From the NCBI RefSeq assembly GCF_001424195.1, contig NZ_LMOO01000009.1, forward strand, positions 43,309-107,308: a DNA stretch of 64,000 bases, read 5' to 3'. The stretch comes from Cellulomonas sp. Leaf334. Lineage in GTDB: Bacteria > Actinomycetota > Actinomycetes > Actinomycetales > Cellulomonadaceae. The translations under genes were made by a program, and so were the position numbers. Of the stretch, positions 17,881-26,591 are shown piece by piece (position 1 is the stretch's first letter; each line of letters begins with the position of its first letter). The notes under the pieces are model-generated. The model did not search any database, was not told the origin of the DNA, and worked only from the letters and a program-made list of their open reading frames with translations.

Positions 17881-18100
17881 CGACGCGTTCCCCGGACCTC
17901 GCCCTCCGGTGGCCCGTGTCGTACGTGACCGGCCGCCTCAGAATGAGTAGACGAGCCGGGAGCGATCCAGCCCACCGTGCGCAGACGTCGTCGTACGCAG
18001 CGCGTGTGTGGCTCCAGCACCGTCTCGGTCACCCCCGACCGGGCGTCGGCCGATCCCCGAACCATCGGGTCCCGGCCACCGACGAGGGGAAGGGTCCTTC

Positions 18101-20143
18101 GTGACAGACATCATCGAACCCGCCGTGAGCACGTCCGGCGGGTCCGCCCGCAGCGCAGGCATCTCGGCACTCCGCCTGCCCGAGCTGCAGGCGATGGCGT
18201 CCGACCTGGGCGTCAAGGGCACGTCCAAGATGCGCAAGGGCGATCTCGTCCAGGCGATCTCGGACGCCCGCGCAGGCTCGCGCCCCCAGGCGCTGGAGCC
18301 GCGCCGCGACCTCGGTCGTGAGCAGAGCACCGCCGTGGCGGACGCGCCCCCGGCGCGCCGTGCTCGTGCGCCGCGGACGCAGGCACCGCAGCTCGACCTG
18401 GGTGGCGACGCTGCCGCCGCACCGACGCGGGAGAGCGCGCAGGACAGCTCGTCCCGTGCGCCGCGCGGCGACGCGCTCGCCGGCCTGGAGGCCGCGCTGG
18501 ACGCCAGGCTCGCCCCCGTCGAGCAGCGTGACGACCGTGCAGCGCGGGCGGCCGACGCCGTCGGTGGCGTGACCGGCGAGCGGCGCTCGCGCCGGGCCGG
18601 CCGCGGGGCCGGTGCCCCGCAGGGCGACGACGCCGACCGCGGGCAGACCAACGGCCAGCAGGCGGACCACCAGCAGCGGGACGGCCAGCAGCGCGACTCC
18701 CAGCAGGCGGACCGTCAGCAGCGGGACGGCCAGCAGCGGGACGGCCAGCAGCGCGACTCCCAGCAGCGCGACCCCCAGCAGGGCAACCGCCAGCAGGGCG
18801 GCGCCCAGCAGGGTGGCACCCAGCAGCAGCGTCGCGAGGGTGACGAGGACGGCCTCGACGAGCGCGGCGGTCGCCGCCGTCGCTCGCGGGACCGCTACCG
18901 GGACCGCGACCGTGACCGCAAGGGCCGTGGCACGCGCGGCCGTCCCGGCGCCGGCGAGCTCGCCGGCCTGGACGACATCGAGGTCACCGACGACGACGTC
19001 CTGCTCCCCGTGGCCGGCATCCTCGACCTGATGGACAGCTACGCGTTCGTCCGCACCACGGGCTACCTGCCCAGCGCCAACGACGTGTACGTGTCCCTCA
19101 ACCAGGTCAAGCGGTACGGCCTGCGCCGCGGTGACGCGGTCACGGGCGCCGTCCGGCAGCCGCGCGAGGGCGAGCAGCCGCCGCAGGGCAACCGCCCCAG
19201 CAAGTTCAACGCGCTGGTGCGTCTCGACTCGGTCAACGGCCTGGAGCCCGACGGCGCGCGCGTGCGCCCCGAGTTCAACAAGCTGACGCCGCTCTACCCG
19301 CAGGAGCGCCTGCGCCTCGAGAGCGAGCAGAACCGGCTGTCGCCGCGTGTCATCGACATCGTCGCGCCCATCGGCAAGGGCCAGCGCGGCCTCATCGTCG
19401 CGCCTCCCAAGGCGGGCAAGACGATCATCATGCAGCAGATCGCGAACGCCATCACGACCAACAACCCCGAGGTCCACCTCATGGTCGTGCTCGTCGACGA
19501 GCGCCCCGAAGAGGTCACCGACATGGAGCGGACGGTCAAGGGCGAGGTCATCGCGTCGACCTTCGACCGCCCCGCGTCCGACCACACGATCGTCGCGGAG
19601 CTCGCCATCGAGCGCGCCAAGCGGCTGGTCGAGCTGGGCCAGGACGTCGTCGTGCTCCTCGACTCGCTCACGCGCCTGTCGCGGGCCTACAACCTGGCCG
19701 CCCCGGCGTCCGGGCGCATCCTGTCCGGTGGTGTCGACGCCTCCGCGCTGTACCCGCCGAAGCGGTTCTTCGGTGCGGCGCGCAACATCGAGCACGGCGG
19801 CTCGCTGACCATCCTCGCCTCGGCGCTCGTGGAGACGGGCTCCAAGATGGACGAGGTCATCTTCGAGGAGTTCAAGGGCACCGGGAACATGGAGCTCCGG
19901 CTGTCCCGCTCGCTCGCGGACAAGCGCATCTTCCCGGCGGTCGACGTCAACGCGTCGGGCACCCGCCGCGAGGAGATCCTCATGCCGCACGACGAGCTGA
20001 AGATCATCTACAAGCTTCGTCGCGTGATGGGTGCGCTCGACCAGACGCAGGCCATCGAGCTGCTCATCGGCAAGCTCAAGGACACCAAGTCGAACGTCGA
20101 GTTCCTGCTCCAGGTGCAGAAGACGACACCCGGCAGCGACTGA
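18101..20143 (+). CDS. rho: Transcription termination factor Rho
   Basis: Hexameric RNA-dependent ATPase that terminates transcription. The 680-residue protein begins with the Rho N-terminal helix-extended domain (LRLPELQAMASDLGVKGTSKMRKGDL), then an actinobacterial disordered insertion, here with twelve consecutive QQxxx pentapeptides (residues 186-245) and an Arg/Asp-rich stretch, then the OB-fold RNA-binding domain (VAGILDLMDSYAFVR) and the ATPase core with Walker A APPKAGKT (about 435-442), Walker B VVVLLDSLTRL and the arginine-finger region. The GTG start fits GAGGGGAAGGG upstream. Such insertions broaden RNA binding in other actinobacterial Rho proteins and can be prion-like; whether that holds here is inference. 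Confidence 0.95.
   Translation: MTDIIEPAVSTSGGSARSAGISALRLPELQAMASDLGVKGTSKMRKGDLVQAISDARAGSRPQALEPRRDLGREQSTAVADAPPARRARAPRTQAPQLDLGGDAAAAPTRESAQDSSSRAPRGDALAGLEAALDARLAPVEQRDDRAARAADAVGGVTGERRSRRAGRGAGAPQGDDADRGQTNGQQADHQQRDGQQRDSQQADRQQRDGQQRDGQQRDSQQRDPQQGNRQQGGAQQGGTQQQRREGDEDGLDERGGRRRRSRDRYRDRDRDRKGRGTRGRPGAGELAGLDDIEVTDDDVLLPVAGILDLMDSYAFVRTTGYLPSANDVYVSLNQVKRYGLRRGDAVTGAVRQPREGEQPPQGNRPSKFNALVRLDSVNGLEPDGARVRPEFNKLTPLYPQERLRLESEQNRLSPRVIDIVAPIGKGQRGLIVAPPKAGKTIIMQQIANAITTNNPEVHLMVVLVDERPEEVTDMERTVKGEVIASTFDRPASDHTIVAELAIERAKRLVELGQDVVVLLDSLTRLSRAYNLAAPASGRILSGGVDASALYPPKRFFGAARNIEHGGSLTILASALVETGSKMDEVIFEEFKGTGNMELRLSRSLADKRIFPAVDVNASGTRREEILMPHDELKIIYKLRRVMGALDQTQAIELLIGKLKDTKSNVEFLLQVQKTTPGSD
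18656..18835 (+). repeat. Twelve 15-bp repeats (CAGCAG-N9) inside rho
   Basis: Twelve uninterrupted 15-bp units each start with CAGCAG and encode QQADH, QQRDG, QQRDS, QQADR and variants. Several neighbouring units are identical at DNA level, which makes copy number prone to change by slippage. Confidence 0.95.
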
Positions 20144-20158
20144 CCGCTGAGGCACGGC

Positions 20159-20195
20159 CGACGGCCCCGTTCCCCGAGAGGGAGCGGGGCCGTCG
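20159..20195. terminator. Bidirectional terminator between rho and the DUF6326-like gene
   Basis: CGACGGCCCCG and CGGGGCCGTCG form an 11-bp stem around a 15-nt loop. It lies 15 bp after the rho stop and 6 bp beyond the stop of the convergent gene, so it can serve both. Confidence 0.8.
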
Positions 20196-20200
20196 TCGCA

Positions 20201-20689
20201 CTAGTGACGCTGCGTCCCCAGAGGCTCCTCGTGCACGCCGGTGACCGCAGCCACCGGCGACGCGACGCGGCGGGGCCAGGTCCAGGCCAGCCGGAGGATC
20301 ACCACGAGCAGGACCACTTCCAGGACGACGGCGAGCCCGTAGTAGTACGTCCAGGACTCGCCCACCGCGTTGAACATCGCGTAGGGGACCTGGACCGATG
20401 CCACGACGAGGTTCGTGATCCTGCTCGCGCGTGCCGGCAGCACGGCGGACAGGACCACCATCAGGATCGGGATGGCCATGAGCACGAGGAAGGTGGTCAG
20501 CAACGTCTGGGTGATGTCGAACTCGAAGACGACGCCCACCAGGATGTCGTCGATCTTGCCCGGCACGAAGAAGCCCAGGATGTCCACGTAGGCGTAGAGG
20601 AACACGACGCTCGTCCACGCTGCCACGAGCTTCGCTCTCACGGGTAGGCGCGAGTCGTCCAGCGCGGTGGTGTCTCGGCGAGTGCTCAT
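20201..20689 (-). CDS. Four-helix membrane protein, DUF6326-like
   Basis: A 162-residue protein with four hydrophobic segments (around LVAAWTSVVFLYAYVDILGFF, LLTTFLVLMAIPILMVVLSAVL, ITNLVVASVQVPYAMFNAVG and YGLAVVLEVVLLVVILRLAW) and short polar loops; the PGKIDDI loop after the first helix and the YYYG motif before the last match the DUF6326 family as I know it. No enzymatic motif is visible. The start is the ATG of MSTRRDTT; the frame stays open far upstream but those residues are Arg/Pro-rich and unsupported. Function unknown. It is convergent with rho and divergent from the PPK2-family gene. Confidence 0.75.
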   Translation of the reverse strand: MSTRRDTTALDDSRLPVRAKLVAAWTSVVFLYAYVDILGFFVPGKIDDILVGVVFEFDITQTLLTTFLVLMAIPILMVVLSAVLPARASRITNLVVASVQVPYAMFNAVGESWTYYYGLAVVLEVVLLVVILRLAWTWPRRVASPVAAVTGVHEEPLGTQRH

Positions 20690-20851
20690 TGTGCTGCTCC
20701 GTCGTCGTGGTGAGGTGTGGCTCCTCGACGATCGCGGACCCCCGTGCCGGGCACACCGGCCTCGGAGCCAGACCTGCACCGGCCGTTCGCTCGGTGGCCC
20801 TCTGGTGCTTTCGGCCGATACACCGCTCGGCACTGCGGGATAGGGCCTGGT

Positions 20852-20891
20852 GGGTGGGACGAACCGCGCTGCTCGGCGGTCCGTCCCACCC
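20852..20891. other. Long imperfect hairpin in a divergent promoter region
   Basis: GGGTGGGACGAACCGC (20852-20867) pairs with GCGGTCCGTCCCACCC (20876-20891) with one mismatch over 16 bp and an 8-nt loop. It lies upstream of the PPK2-family -10 element (TAGCGT, 20923-20928) and in the 5' region of the divergent membrane-protein gene. It could be an operator or a leader structure of the minus-strand gene. Confidence 0.5.
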
Positions 20892-20966
20892 GGGCCCGAC
20901 CGCCGACGTCCTGTGCGCGCGCTAGCGTGCGGGTGTCCGCACCCATGCGCAGCCGGAAGGTCGAAG

Positions 20967-21821
20967 ATGACGAAGTCGTGGAGCACCCCGCCGGGAGAGG
21001 CGCTGCGGGTCGGGCCCGGGTTCGACCTGTCGGCGGTCGACGCGTCGTCGACCCCCGGGTGGGAGCACGGGCGGTCGTCGGCCGAGAACAAGCTGGAGGC
21101 GGACGGCAACCGGCTGAGCGAGGTGCAGGAGCGCCTCTACGCGCACGGTCGCACGGGCGGGTCGCGGGCCGTGCTCCTGGTGCTGCAGGGCATGGACACC
21201 GCCGGCAAGGGCGGGATCGTCCGGCACGTCCTGGGCATGGTGGACCCGCAGGGGGTGCAGCTGCACTCGTTCGGTGTCCCGACGGAGGAGGAGCGGGCGC
21301 AGCACTACCTGCACCGGATCCGGGAGGCTCTGCCGTCGGGTGGGCGGATCGGGGTGTTCGACCGGTCGCACTACGAGGACGTCCTCGTGGTGCGGGTCAA
21401 CGAGCTGGTCCCGCCCGACGTGTGGGAGCCGCGGTACGACGAGATCAACGCGTTCGAGCGCGAGGTCGTCGACGCGGGCACGGTCGTCGTCAAGGTGATG
21501 CTGCACGTGTCCCAGCAGGAGCAGAAGACGCGGCTGCGCGAGCGGCTGGAACGTCCCGACAAGTACTGGAAGTTCAACCCGAAGGACGTCGACGAACGCG
21601 CGAAGTGGCCCGCCTACCAGGAGGCCTACCAGGCGGTCCTGGACCGCACGAGCACCGAGCACGCGCCGTGGCACGTCGTCCCCGCCGACTCCAAGTGGTA
21701 CGCGCGCCTGGCGGTCGGCGCCCTCGTGCTCGACGCCGTCGAGAGCCTGCAGCTGGACTGGCCGCCGGCCGACTTCGACGTCGAGGCGGAGAAGGCGCGT
21801 CTGGACGCGCAGCCGTTCTGA
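20967..21821 (+). CDS. Polyphosphate kinase 2 (PPK2) family protein
   Basis: A 284-residue protein of the PPK2 family, which transfers phosphate between polyphosphate and nucleotides. Walker A-like LVLQGMDTAGKGGIVRHV lies near residues 71-88, the lid/Walker B segment FDRSHYEDVLVVRV near 131-144, and the conserved lid arginine region KTRLRERLERPDKYWKFNP follows. These are the complete set of PPK2 signatures. The ATG at 20967 has GGAAGG 6 nt upstream. Preference for AMP, ADP or GDP (class I, II or III) cannot be read with certainty. A TAGCGT -10 element stands 38 bp before the start. Confidence 0.92.
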   Translation: MTKSWSTPPGEALRVGPGFDLSAVDASSTPGWEHGRSSAENKLEADGNRLSEVQERLYAHGRTGGSRAVLLVLQGMDTAGKGGIVRHVLGMVDPQGVQLHSFGVPTEEERAQHYLHRIREALPSGGRIGVFDRSHYEDVLVVRVNELVPPDVWEPRYDEINAFEREVVDAGTVVVKVMLHVSQQEQKTRLRERLERPDKYWKFNPKDVDERAKWPAYQEAYQAVLDRTSTEHAPWHVVPADSKWYARLAVGALVLDAVESLQLDWPPADFDVEAEKARLDAQPF

Positions 21822-21945
21822 TCGGGAGCACGGGGATGATTTCGGGCCCGGTCGCTGTTCTGGCACAATGGTTCGCTGGTCTGCGGTTCACCGGCGCCGT
21901 CTCGCGCGTCCGGACCCGGAGACATCCACCCGAGGAGAAGTTTCT

Positions 21946-22161
21946 GTGAAGGCTGACATCCACCCCCAGTACGTGACCACCGAGGTCACCTGTACCTGTG
22001 GCAGCACGTTCGTCACCAAGTCCACCGTCACGTCCGGCAAGATCCACGCCGACGTCTGCAGCGCCTGCCACCCGTTCTACACGGGCAAGCAGAAGATCCT
22101 CGACACCGGCGGCCGCGTGGCCCGGTTCCAGGCGCGCTACGGCAAGAAGGCCGACGCCTAG
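21946..22161 (+). CDS. rpmE: 50S ribosomal protein L31, zinc-binding (C+) type
   Basis: A 71-residue ribosomal protein: VKADIHPQYV start, then the zinc ligands CTCGS and CSACHPFYTGKQK, the family signature. All cysteines are present, so it is the zinc-dependent paralogue. The GTG at 21946 follows GAGGAG. The CACAAT at 21863-21868 is a plausible -10, giving its own promoter. rho-rpmE-prfA is the conserved actinobacterial order, here with the PPK2-family and DUF6326-like genes inserted between rho and rpmE. Confidence 0.97.
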   Translation: MKADIHPQYVTTEVTCTCGSTFVTKSTVTSGKIHADVCSACHPFYTGKQKILDTGGRVARFQARYGKKADA

Positions 22162-22169
22162 CACTCCCT

Positions 22170-22233
22170 CAGCGCCGGTGCCCGGCGCGGACGACCGCCC
22201 TCCATGGCGGTGTCCGCGCGGGCACCGGCGCTG
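22170..22233 (+). terminator. Very long hairpin between rpmE and prfA
   Basis: CAGCGCCGGTGCCCG at 22170 pairs with CGGGCACCGGCGCTG ending at 22233, and the inner part continues the stem with two single-base bulges to about 28 pairs around a loop CTCCAT. A T-rich run (TGTCGTTGTC) follows. It begins 8 nt after the rpmE stop. It probably separates ribosomal-protein from release-factor expression. Confidence 0.85.
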
Positions 22234-22276
22234 TGTCGTTGTCGGAGCCTGAGCCAGCCAGCAGAAGGAACCACGC

Positions 22277-23365
22277 ATGAGCGAGGCATTCGCCGCCGCC
22301 GAGCCGCTGCTCGCCGAGCACGCGCAGATCGAGGCCCAGCTGGCCGACCCCGCGGTGCACGCCGACGCGGCGAACGCTCGCAGGCTCGGCCGTCGCTACG
22401 CCGAGCTCGGCCGCATCGCCCAGGCGTACACGGCGTGGAAGGCCGCGTCCGACGACGCGGGAGCCGCCGCCGAGCTGGCCGAGGTCGACGAGAGCTTCGC
22501 CGCCGAGCTGCCGTCGCTCCGGCAGGCCGCCGACGCCGCGGCCGCGCGGCTCCGCGAGGTCCTCATCCCACGCGACCCCGACGACTCCCGTGACGTGATC
22601 CTCGAGGTCAAGGCGGGGGAGGGCGGCGAGGAGTCCGCGCTGTTCGCCGCGGACCTGCTGCGGATGTACACGCGGTACGCGGAGAAGATGGGCTGGGCGA
22701 CGCAGCTGCTCGGTGCGACCGAGTCGGACCTGGGCGGGTACAAGGACGCGCAGCTCGCGATCAAGGCCCGCGGGACGGTCGCGCCGGAGGACGGCGTCTG
22801 GGCGCACCTGAAGTACGAGGGCGGCGTCCACCGCGTCCAGCGGGTGCCCGTCACGGAGTCGCAGGGCCGGATCCACACCTCCGCCGCGGGCGTCCTGGTG
22901 TTCCCCGAGGCCGAGGACGAGGCCGAGGTGGCGATCGACGCGAACGACCTGCGCATCGACGTCTACCGCTCCTCCGGCCCGGGCGGGCAGTCCGTCAACA
23001 CCACCGACTCCGCCGTGCGCATCACGCACCTGCCCACGGGCATCGTCGTGTCCATGCAGAACGAGAAGTCGCAGCTCCAGAACCGCGAGGCCGGCATGCG
23101 CGTGCTGCGCGCCAGGATCCTGGCCGCCCGCCAGGAGGAGGCCGCCGCCGCCGCGAGCGAGGCCCGCCGGTCCCAGGTCCGCACCGTCGACCGCTCCGAG
23201 CGCATCCGGACGTACAACTTCCCGGAGAACCGCATCGCCGACCACCGCACGGGCTACAAGGCCTACAACCTCGACGCGGTCCTCGGCGGCGAGCTCGCGC
23301 CCGTCGTGCAGTCCGCGATCGACGCCGACGAGGCCGCACGGCTGGCATCGGCGGGTTCCGCATGA
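22277..23365 (+). CDS. prfA: Peptide chain release factor 1
   Basis: Recognises UAA/UAG and triggers peptide release. The 362-residue protein has the codon-recognition tripeptide PVT in RVPVTESQGRIHTS (RF1 PxT type, not the RF2 SPF), and the catalytic GGQ at about residues 236-238 in SSGPGGQSVNTTDSA. Length and C-terminal VLGGELAPVV are normal. The start follows GAAGGAA. prmC, which methylates the GGQ glutamine, starts within its stop (ATGA), so enzyme and substrate are translationally coupled. Confidence 0.98.
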   Translation: MSEAFAAAEPLLAEHAQIEAQLADPAVHADAANARRLGRRYAELGRIAQAYTAWKAASDDAGAAAELAEVDESFAAELPSLRQAADAAAARLREVLIPRDPDDSRDVILEVKAGEGGEESALFAADLLRMYTRYAEKMGWATQLLGATESDLGGYKDAQLAIKARGTVAPEDGVWAHLKYEGGVHRVQRVPVTESQGRIHTSAAGVLVFPEAEDEAEVAIDANDLRIDVYRSSGPGGQSVNTTDSAVRITHLPTGIVVSMQNEKSQLQNREAGMRVLRARILAARQEEAAAAASEARRSQVRTVDRSERIRTYNFPENRIADHRTGYKAYNLDAVLGGELAPVVQSAIDADEAARLASAGSA

Positions 23366-24249
23366 GCGGCCCGGACATGCGGGCGCTGGTCGAGGGGGCC
23401 TCGAGCATCCTGGCCGACGCCGGGGTGCAGTCGCCGCGGCACGACGCCACCGCGCTCGCCGCGCACGTGCTCGGGCAGGACCGGCTGGAGCTCGCTCTCG
23501 CACCGCCCGTGCCCGAGGGTTTCGCCGAGCAGTTCGCCGGTCTGGTCGAGCGGCGCCGGAACCGTGAGCCGCTGCAGCACCTGGTCGGCTCGACCGGGTT
23601 CCGGTACCTGACGCTGCTGGTCGAGCCGGGCGTGTTCGTGCCGCGCCCCGAGACCGAGGTCGTCGCGCAGGTGGCGATCGAGGAGGCCGCGCGGCTGACG
23701 GACCCGCTCGTCGTCGACCTGTGCTGCGGCGCCGGCGGCATCGCCCTGTCGGTCGCCACGGAGGTCCCCGGCGCACGCGTGGTCGCGGTCGACCTGTCCG
23801 TGGAGGCCGTCGACCTGACGCGCCGCAACGCCGTCGCGGTCCAGGCGGACCTCCGCGTCGAGCACGGCGACGTCGCCGACCCGGCCCTCCTGCACGAGCT
23901 CGACGGCACGGTCGACGTCCTCGTCGCCAACCCGCCCTACATCCCGCCCGACGCGGAGCCGGTGGACCCGGAGGTGCGCGACCACGACCCTGACCTGGCC
24001 CTCTACGGCGGTGGTCTCGACGGGCTGGACGTCCCCCGCGCGGTCCTGCGTGCGGCCGCCCGCCTGCTCGCCCCCGGTGGGCTCCTGGTGATGGAGCACG
24101 CCGAGGTGCAGGACGCAGGCGCCCGGGAGGCCGCCCGGGCGACGGGGGCGTTCGAGGCGATCGAGTCCCGGCCCGACCTGACCGGTCGACCGCGGATGCT
24201 CGTCGCGCGGCGAGCCGCACAGCCGCACGTGACAGACTCGGCGCCGTGA
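23362..24249 (+). CDS. prmC: Release factor glutamine methyltransferase
   Basis: Methylates the glutamine of the GGQ motif in RF1 and RF2 using S-adenosylmethionine. The 295-residue protein has a helical N-domain that grips the release factor (about 1-85), the SAM loop VVDLCCGAGGIALSVA, the acidic ribose-binding VAVDLSVEAV, and the substrate motif ANPPYIPPD (NPPY at residues 190-193). Its ATG overlaps the prfA stop and its TGA overlaps the tsaC GTG. Confidence 0.96.
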   Translation: MSGPDMRALVEGASSILADAGVQSPRHDATALAAHVLGQDRLELALAPPVPEGFAEQFAGLVERRRNREPLQHLVGSTGFRYLTLLVEPGVFVPRPETEVVAQVAIEEAARLTDPLVVDLCCGAGGIALSVATEVPGARVVAVDLSVEAVDLTRRNAVAVQADLRVEHGDVADPALLHELDGTVDVLVANPPYIPPDAEPVDPEVRDHDPDLALYGGGLDGLDVPRAVLRAAARLLAPGGLLVMEHAEVQDAGAREAARATGAFEAIESRPDLTGRPRMLVARRAAQPHVTDSAP

Positions 24250-24896
24250 ACGAGCGGATCACCCCCGCGAGCGACCCCACCACCTGGGGGCCGGCGCTCG
24301 ACGAGGCGGTCAATGTCCTGTCCCGCGGGGGACTCGTCGTCCTCCCCACGGACACCGTCTACGGCATCGCCGCCGACGCGTTCACCCCACCCGCCGTGCA
24401 GGCGCTCCTGGACGCCAAGGGCCGCGGCCGCCAGATGCCGCCCCCCGTGCTGATCGGCGACGTGCGGACGCTCGACGGTCTGGCCACCGACGTGCCCGAC
24501 GGCGCGCGCGCCCTCGCCGAGGCGTTCTGGCCCGGCGGTCTCACGCTCATCGTCCGCGCGCAGCCGTCGCTGGCCTGGGACCTGGGGGAGACGCGCGGCA
24601 CCGTCGCGCTGCGCGTCCCCGACCACGAGACCGCACGGGCTCTGCTGCGCCGCACGGGGCCGCTCGCGGTCTCCAGCGCGAACACCACGGGCTCGCCCGC
24701 GGCCGTGACCGCGCAGGGTGCCTACGACCAGCTCGGCGACTCCGTCGCGGTCTACCTCGACGGCGGCGACGCCCCGGGCCAGGTCGCCTCGACCATCGTC
24801 GACGCGACGGGTCCGACCCTGCGCCTCGTGCGCGCCGGGGCGATCGGCGTCGAGCAGCTCAACGAGATCACGCCGGTGGAGGGACCCGCCGCGTGA
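24246..24896 (+). CDS. tsaC: L-threonylcarbamoyladenylate synthase (Sua5/YciO/YrdC family)
   Basis: Makes threonylcarbamoyl-AMP from threonine, bicarbonate and ATP, the first step of t6A37 tRNA modification. The 216-residue protein has the YrdC fold signatures LSRGGLVVLPTDTVYGIAADA, KGRGRQMPPPVLIG, FWPGGLTLIV and AVSSANTTGSPAAVTA. It lacks the extra C-terminal Sua5 domain, so it is the short YrdC-like type. Start GTG overlaps the prmC stop. The same gene neighbourhood occurs in M. tuberculosis (Rv1300-Rv1302). Confidence 0.93.
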   Translation: MNERITPASDPTTWGPALDEAVNVLSRGGLVVLPTDTVYGIAADAFTPPAVQALLDAKGRGRQMPPPVLIGDVRTLDGLATDVPDGARALAEAFWPGGLTLIVRAQPSLAWDLGETRGTVALRVPDHETARALLRRTGPLAVSSANTTGSPAAVTAQGAYDQLGDSVAVYLDGGDAPGQVASTIVDATGPTLRLVRAGAIGVEQLNEITPVEGPAA

Positions 24897-26017
24897 GGGT
24901 CTACCTGCTCGCCCTGCTCATCGCCGCCACGGTGGCGTACCTGATGACGCCGCTGGCGCGCTGGTGCGCGCTGCGCTGGGGGGCCATCACGGCCGTCCGC
25001 GACCGTGACGTGCACGCGATCCCGACGCCGCGACTCGGCGGCATGGCGATGTTCGCGGGCATGCTCGTCGCGGTCCTCATGTGCAGCAACCTCCCGTTCC
25101 TCGACGGCGTCTACGCCAACCCCCGGCCGATCATCGGCATCATGGGCGGTGCCGCGATCGTGTGCGCGCTCGGGGTCGCCGACGACATCTGGGACCTCGA
25201 CTGGCTCACCAAGCTCATGGGCCAGGTGCTGGCCGGCGGGTTCCTCGCGTGGCAGGGCGTCCAGCTCTACCAGCTGCCCATCGGCAGCTACCAGACCGTC
25301 GGCTCCACGCGGGTGATGATGTTCCTCACCGTGCTCACCGTGGTCATCGCCATGAACGCGGTGAACTTCGTCGACGGCCTGGACGGGCTCGCGGCCGGCG
25401 TGCTCGCGATCGGCGGGACGGCGTTCTTCCTCTACGCCTACCTGCTGACCGAGGGTGCCAACCCCGGCGCGTACGCCAACGCCAACCTCGCCGCGCTCGT
25501 CCTCGCCGTGCTGGTGGGCGCGTGCGTGGGGTTCCTGCCGCACAACGTCTACCCCGCCCGCATCTTCATGGGCGACTCGGGCGCCATGCTGCTCGGCTTC
25601 GTCTTCAGCGCCGCCGCGATCTACGTGACGGGGCAGATCGACCCCGACGAGGTGCTCCAGCGCCAGCGGTTCCCCGCCTTCCTGCCGATGCTCCTGCCGT
25701 TCGCGGTGCTCCTGCTCCCGCTGCTCGACATGGGGCTCGCGATCATCCGCCGGGTCGGTGCCGGCAAGTCCCCCTTCCACCCGGACCGCATGCACCTGCA
25801 CCACCGCATGCTGCAGCTGGGCCACTCGCACCGCCGCGCGGTCGCGATCATGTACGTCTGGACCGCGGTGTTCGCCTTCGGGGTCGCCGCCCTGGTCCGG
25901 TGGGAGACCACCGTCGTCCTCATCACGTTCGGCGTCGCCGTGCTCGTCGCCACCCTGCTGACGCTCGGACCGCTGCGCGGCCGGTCCGCCACACCGCCTC
26001 TGGAGGCCGTCCGATGA
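24893..26017 (+). CDS. wecA: Undecaprenyl-phosphate GlcNAc-1-phosphate transferase
   Basis: A 374-residue polytopic membrane enzyme of the MraY/WecA family that transfers GlcNAc-1-phosphate to a polyprenyl phosphate, starting wall-polysaccharide or teichoic-type polymer synthesis. About eleven hydrophobic segments are visible. Catalytic motifs: the VADDIWDLDW aspartates near residues 100-110, NFVDGLDGLAAG, FMGDSGAMLLG, and the cytoplasmic His motif HPDRMHLHHRMLQLGHSHR. The GTG start overlaps the tsaC stop; atpI follows with ATGA. Linkage to the ATP synthase operon is conserved in Actinobacteria. Confidence 0.94.
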   Translation: MRVYLLALLIAATVAYLMTPLARWCALRWGAITAVRDRDVHAIPTPRLGGMAMFAGMLVAVLMCSNLPFLDGVYANPRPIIGIMGGAAIVCALGVADDIWDLDWLTKLMGQVLAGGFLAWQGVQLYQLPIGSYQTVGSTRVMMFLTVLTVVIAMNAVNFVDGLDGLAAGVLAIGGTAFFLYAYLLTEGANPGAYANANLAALVLAVLVGACVGFLPHNVYPARIFMGDSGAMLLGFVFSAAAIYVTGQIDPDEVLQRQRFPAFLPMLLPFAVLLLPLLDMGLAIIRRVGAGKSPFHPDRMHLHHRMLQLGHSHRRAVAIMYVWTAVFAFGVAALVRWETTVVLITFGVAVLVATLLTLGPLRGRSATPPLEAVR

Positions 26018-26445
26018 CCACCGCTGAACACACGCCGACCCCGGCTACCGGCAACGAGGCGGTCTTCCGCCAGTCGCTGCGGGACATGCTCGTGCTCCTC
26101 GGCGTGCTGACCGTGCTCGGCGTCGGCATCGGCTACCTGGTCGACGGCATGGCCGGCGTCTGGGGTGCGCTGATCGGTGTGGGCATCGCGCTGATCTTCT
26201 CCGGGACGACCGTGATCTCGGTCCTGAAGACGGCCCACTCGGCGCCGACCACGATGATGGCGGTGATCATGGGCGCCTGGCTGGGCAAGCTGGTCGTCGT
26301 CATCGTGGTGCTCGTGATCCTCAAGCAGTTCGACTTCTACAACCCGCAGGTGCTGTTCCTGGTGTCCATCGCGGGGGTCATCGGGTCGGCCGTCCTGGAC
26401 GCCCGTGCGGTGCAGCGCGGGCGGGTCGGGTACTTCGAGGCGTAG
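26014..26445 (+). CDS. ATP synthase-associated membrane protein AtpI-like
   Basis: A 143-residue protein with a short hydrophilic N-terminus and four hydrophobic segments (LRDMLVLLGVLTVLGVGIGYL, WGALIGVGIALIFSGTTVI, MMAVIMGAWLGKLVVVIVV and VLFLVSIAGVIGSAVLDA). It occupies the place of atpI (Rv1303) before atpB. AtpI-type proteins help assemble the c-ring or handle magnesium; in Actinobacteria this remains unproven. The ATG overlaps the wecA stop and has GGAGG upstream. Confidence 0.85.
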   Translation: MTTAEHTPTPATGNEAVFRQSLRDMLVLLGVLTVLGVGIGYLVDGMAGVWGALIGVGIALIFSGTTVISVLKTAHSAPTTMMAVIMGAWLGKLVVVIVVLVILKQFDFYNPQVLFLVSIAGVIGSAVLDARAVQRGRVGYFEA

Positions 26446-26591
26446 GGGCTTCCGGGGCCCTCGCAGGCACCCGTCGCGGGTCCAGACCAAGCCCGTCCAT
26501 AGGTTAGGCTTTCGCCATCCAAGACGGCCCGGCGCCGTGCTCGTGCCCGCACTGATGCGGCACTCGGCGCACACGACCACAGGAGACCGCC

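Noticed and set aside
18656..18835. Possible CRISPR-like array
   Set aside because: Unit is 15 bp, in frame inside rho, with no spacers; it is a coding repeat. No CRISPR array is present in the window.
18029..20155. Minus-strand open frame opposite rho
   Set aside because: Antisense shadow of rho; Leu/Ala/Val repeats mirror the QQ repeats.
26499..26517. Iron-box-like sequence ATAGGTTAGG upstream of atpB
   Set aside because: Only one half resembles the DtxR/IdeR box and the other half has no symmetry; TAGGCT or TAGGTT more likely serves as a -10 element, and iron control of the ATP synthase is not expected.
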